Below, in pieces: positions 5,475 through 5,493 of a stretch of 5,493 nt of DNA. The notes under the pieces were generated by a model. The model worked only from the letters and a program-made list of their open reading frames with translations, searched no databases and was not told the DNA's origin. The DNA is from JACRPZ01 sp040758255. GTDB lineage: Bacteria; Nitrospirota; Thermodesulfovibrionia; UBA6902. Location of the stretch: NCBI GenBank assembly GCA_040758255.1, contig JBFLVX010000145.1, positions 1-5,493 on the forward strand. Reading direction: 5' to 3'. Numbering within the stretch: the stretch's first letter is position 1; each line of letters opens with the position of its first letter. Made by a program: the position numbers and the translations under genes.

Positions 5475-5493
5475 GTGCCTGCATTCTCTGGAA
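5475..5493 (+). CDS. mraZ: start of MraZ, transcriptional regulator of the dcw cluster (cut by window edge)
   Basis: Only six codons are visible: GTG start, then PAFSG, with GGAGG (5465-5469) five bases upstream. MraZ proteins are ~150-residue SpoVT-AbrB-fold rings that autoregulate the division and cell-wall operon, and they often begin with a short segment of the form M-x-x-F-x-G. The call rests mainly on the preceding triple GTGG operator and the strong promoter; the coding part alone would not support it. If right, rsmH (mraW), ftsL, ftsI and mur genes should follow past the right edge. Confidence 0.62.

Noticed and set aside
1..5493. tRNA, rRNA, CRISPR array, toxin-antitoxin or phage genes
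   Set aside because: I saw no cloverleaf, spacer-repeat pattern or such protein families on either strand by eye.

Overview
The window reads as chromosomal DNA from a Gram-negative-type, probably anaerobic bacterium of moderate GC content. It has strong AGGAGG ribosome binding sites, sigma70-like promoters and AT-rich spacers. A flavoredoxin-type flavoprotein beside a Nitrospirota/Desulfobacterota-like galT-family gene fits such a lineage, but this assignment is inference. No phage, CRISPR or defence genes are visible.

Layout. (1) 2-1816 (+): the 3' ~95% of an ABC-F ATPase of the Uup type, cut by the left window edge. (2) 1813-1981: a short palindromic element with imperfect terminal inverted repeats that begins on the uup stop codon and ends 28 bp before the end of galT; it resembles a MITE. 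(3) 3113-2010 (-): a galactose-1-phosphate uridylyltransferase-family protein, divergent from (4) 3231-3809 (+): a flavin reductase-like/flavoredoxin protein. The 117 bp between them hold two back-to-back candidate promoters. (5) 3810-4027: an AT-rich spacer with a long-range inverted repeat and a doubtful small ORF. (6) 4420-4028 (-): a 130-residue cupin-fold protein, divergent from (7) 4627-5280 (+): a six-helix cation-efflux-like membrane protein. Both have a TATAAT box only 5-11 nt before the start codon, suggesting leaderless or near-leaderless mRNAs. (8) 5281-5493: a strong promoter followed by three GTGG boxes at exact 10-bp spacing and a GTG start with the first codons of a protein. 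This is the architecture of the MraZ-autoregulated promoter at the head of a division/cell-wall (dcw) cluster, which would continue beyond the right edge.

The genes do not form one pathway or operon; they are mostly single-gene units in alternating orientation. I do not see a clear new multi-gene system. The points most worth a second look are the palindromic element at the uup stop codon, the MraZ operator layout, the leaderless promoter pair, and an unexplained start-less reading frame at 4614-4414 on the minus strand.
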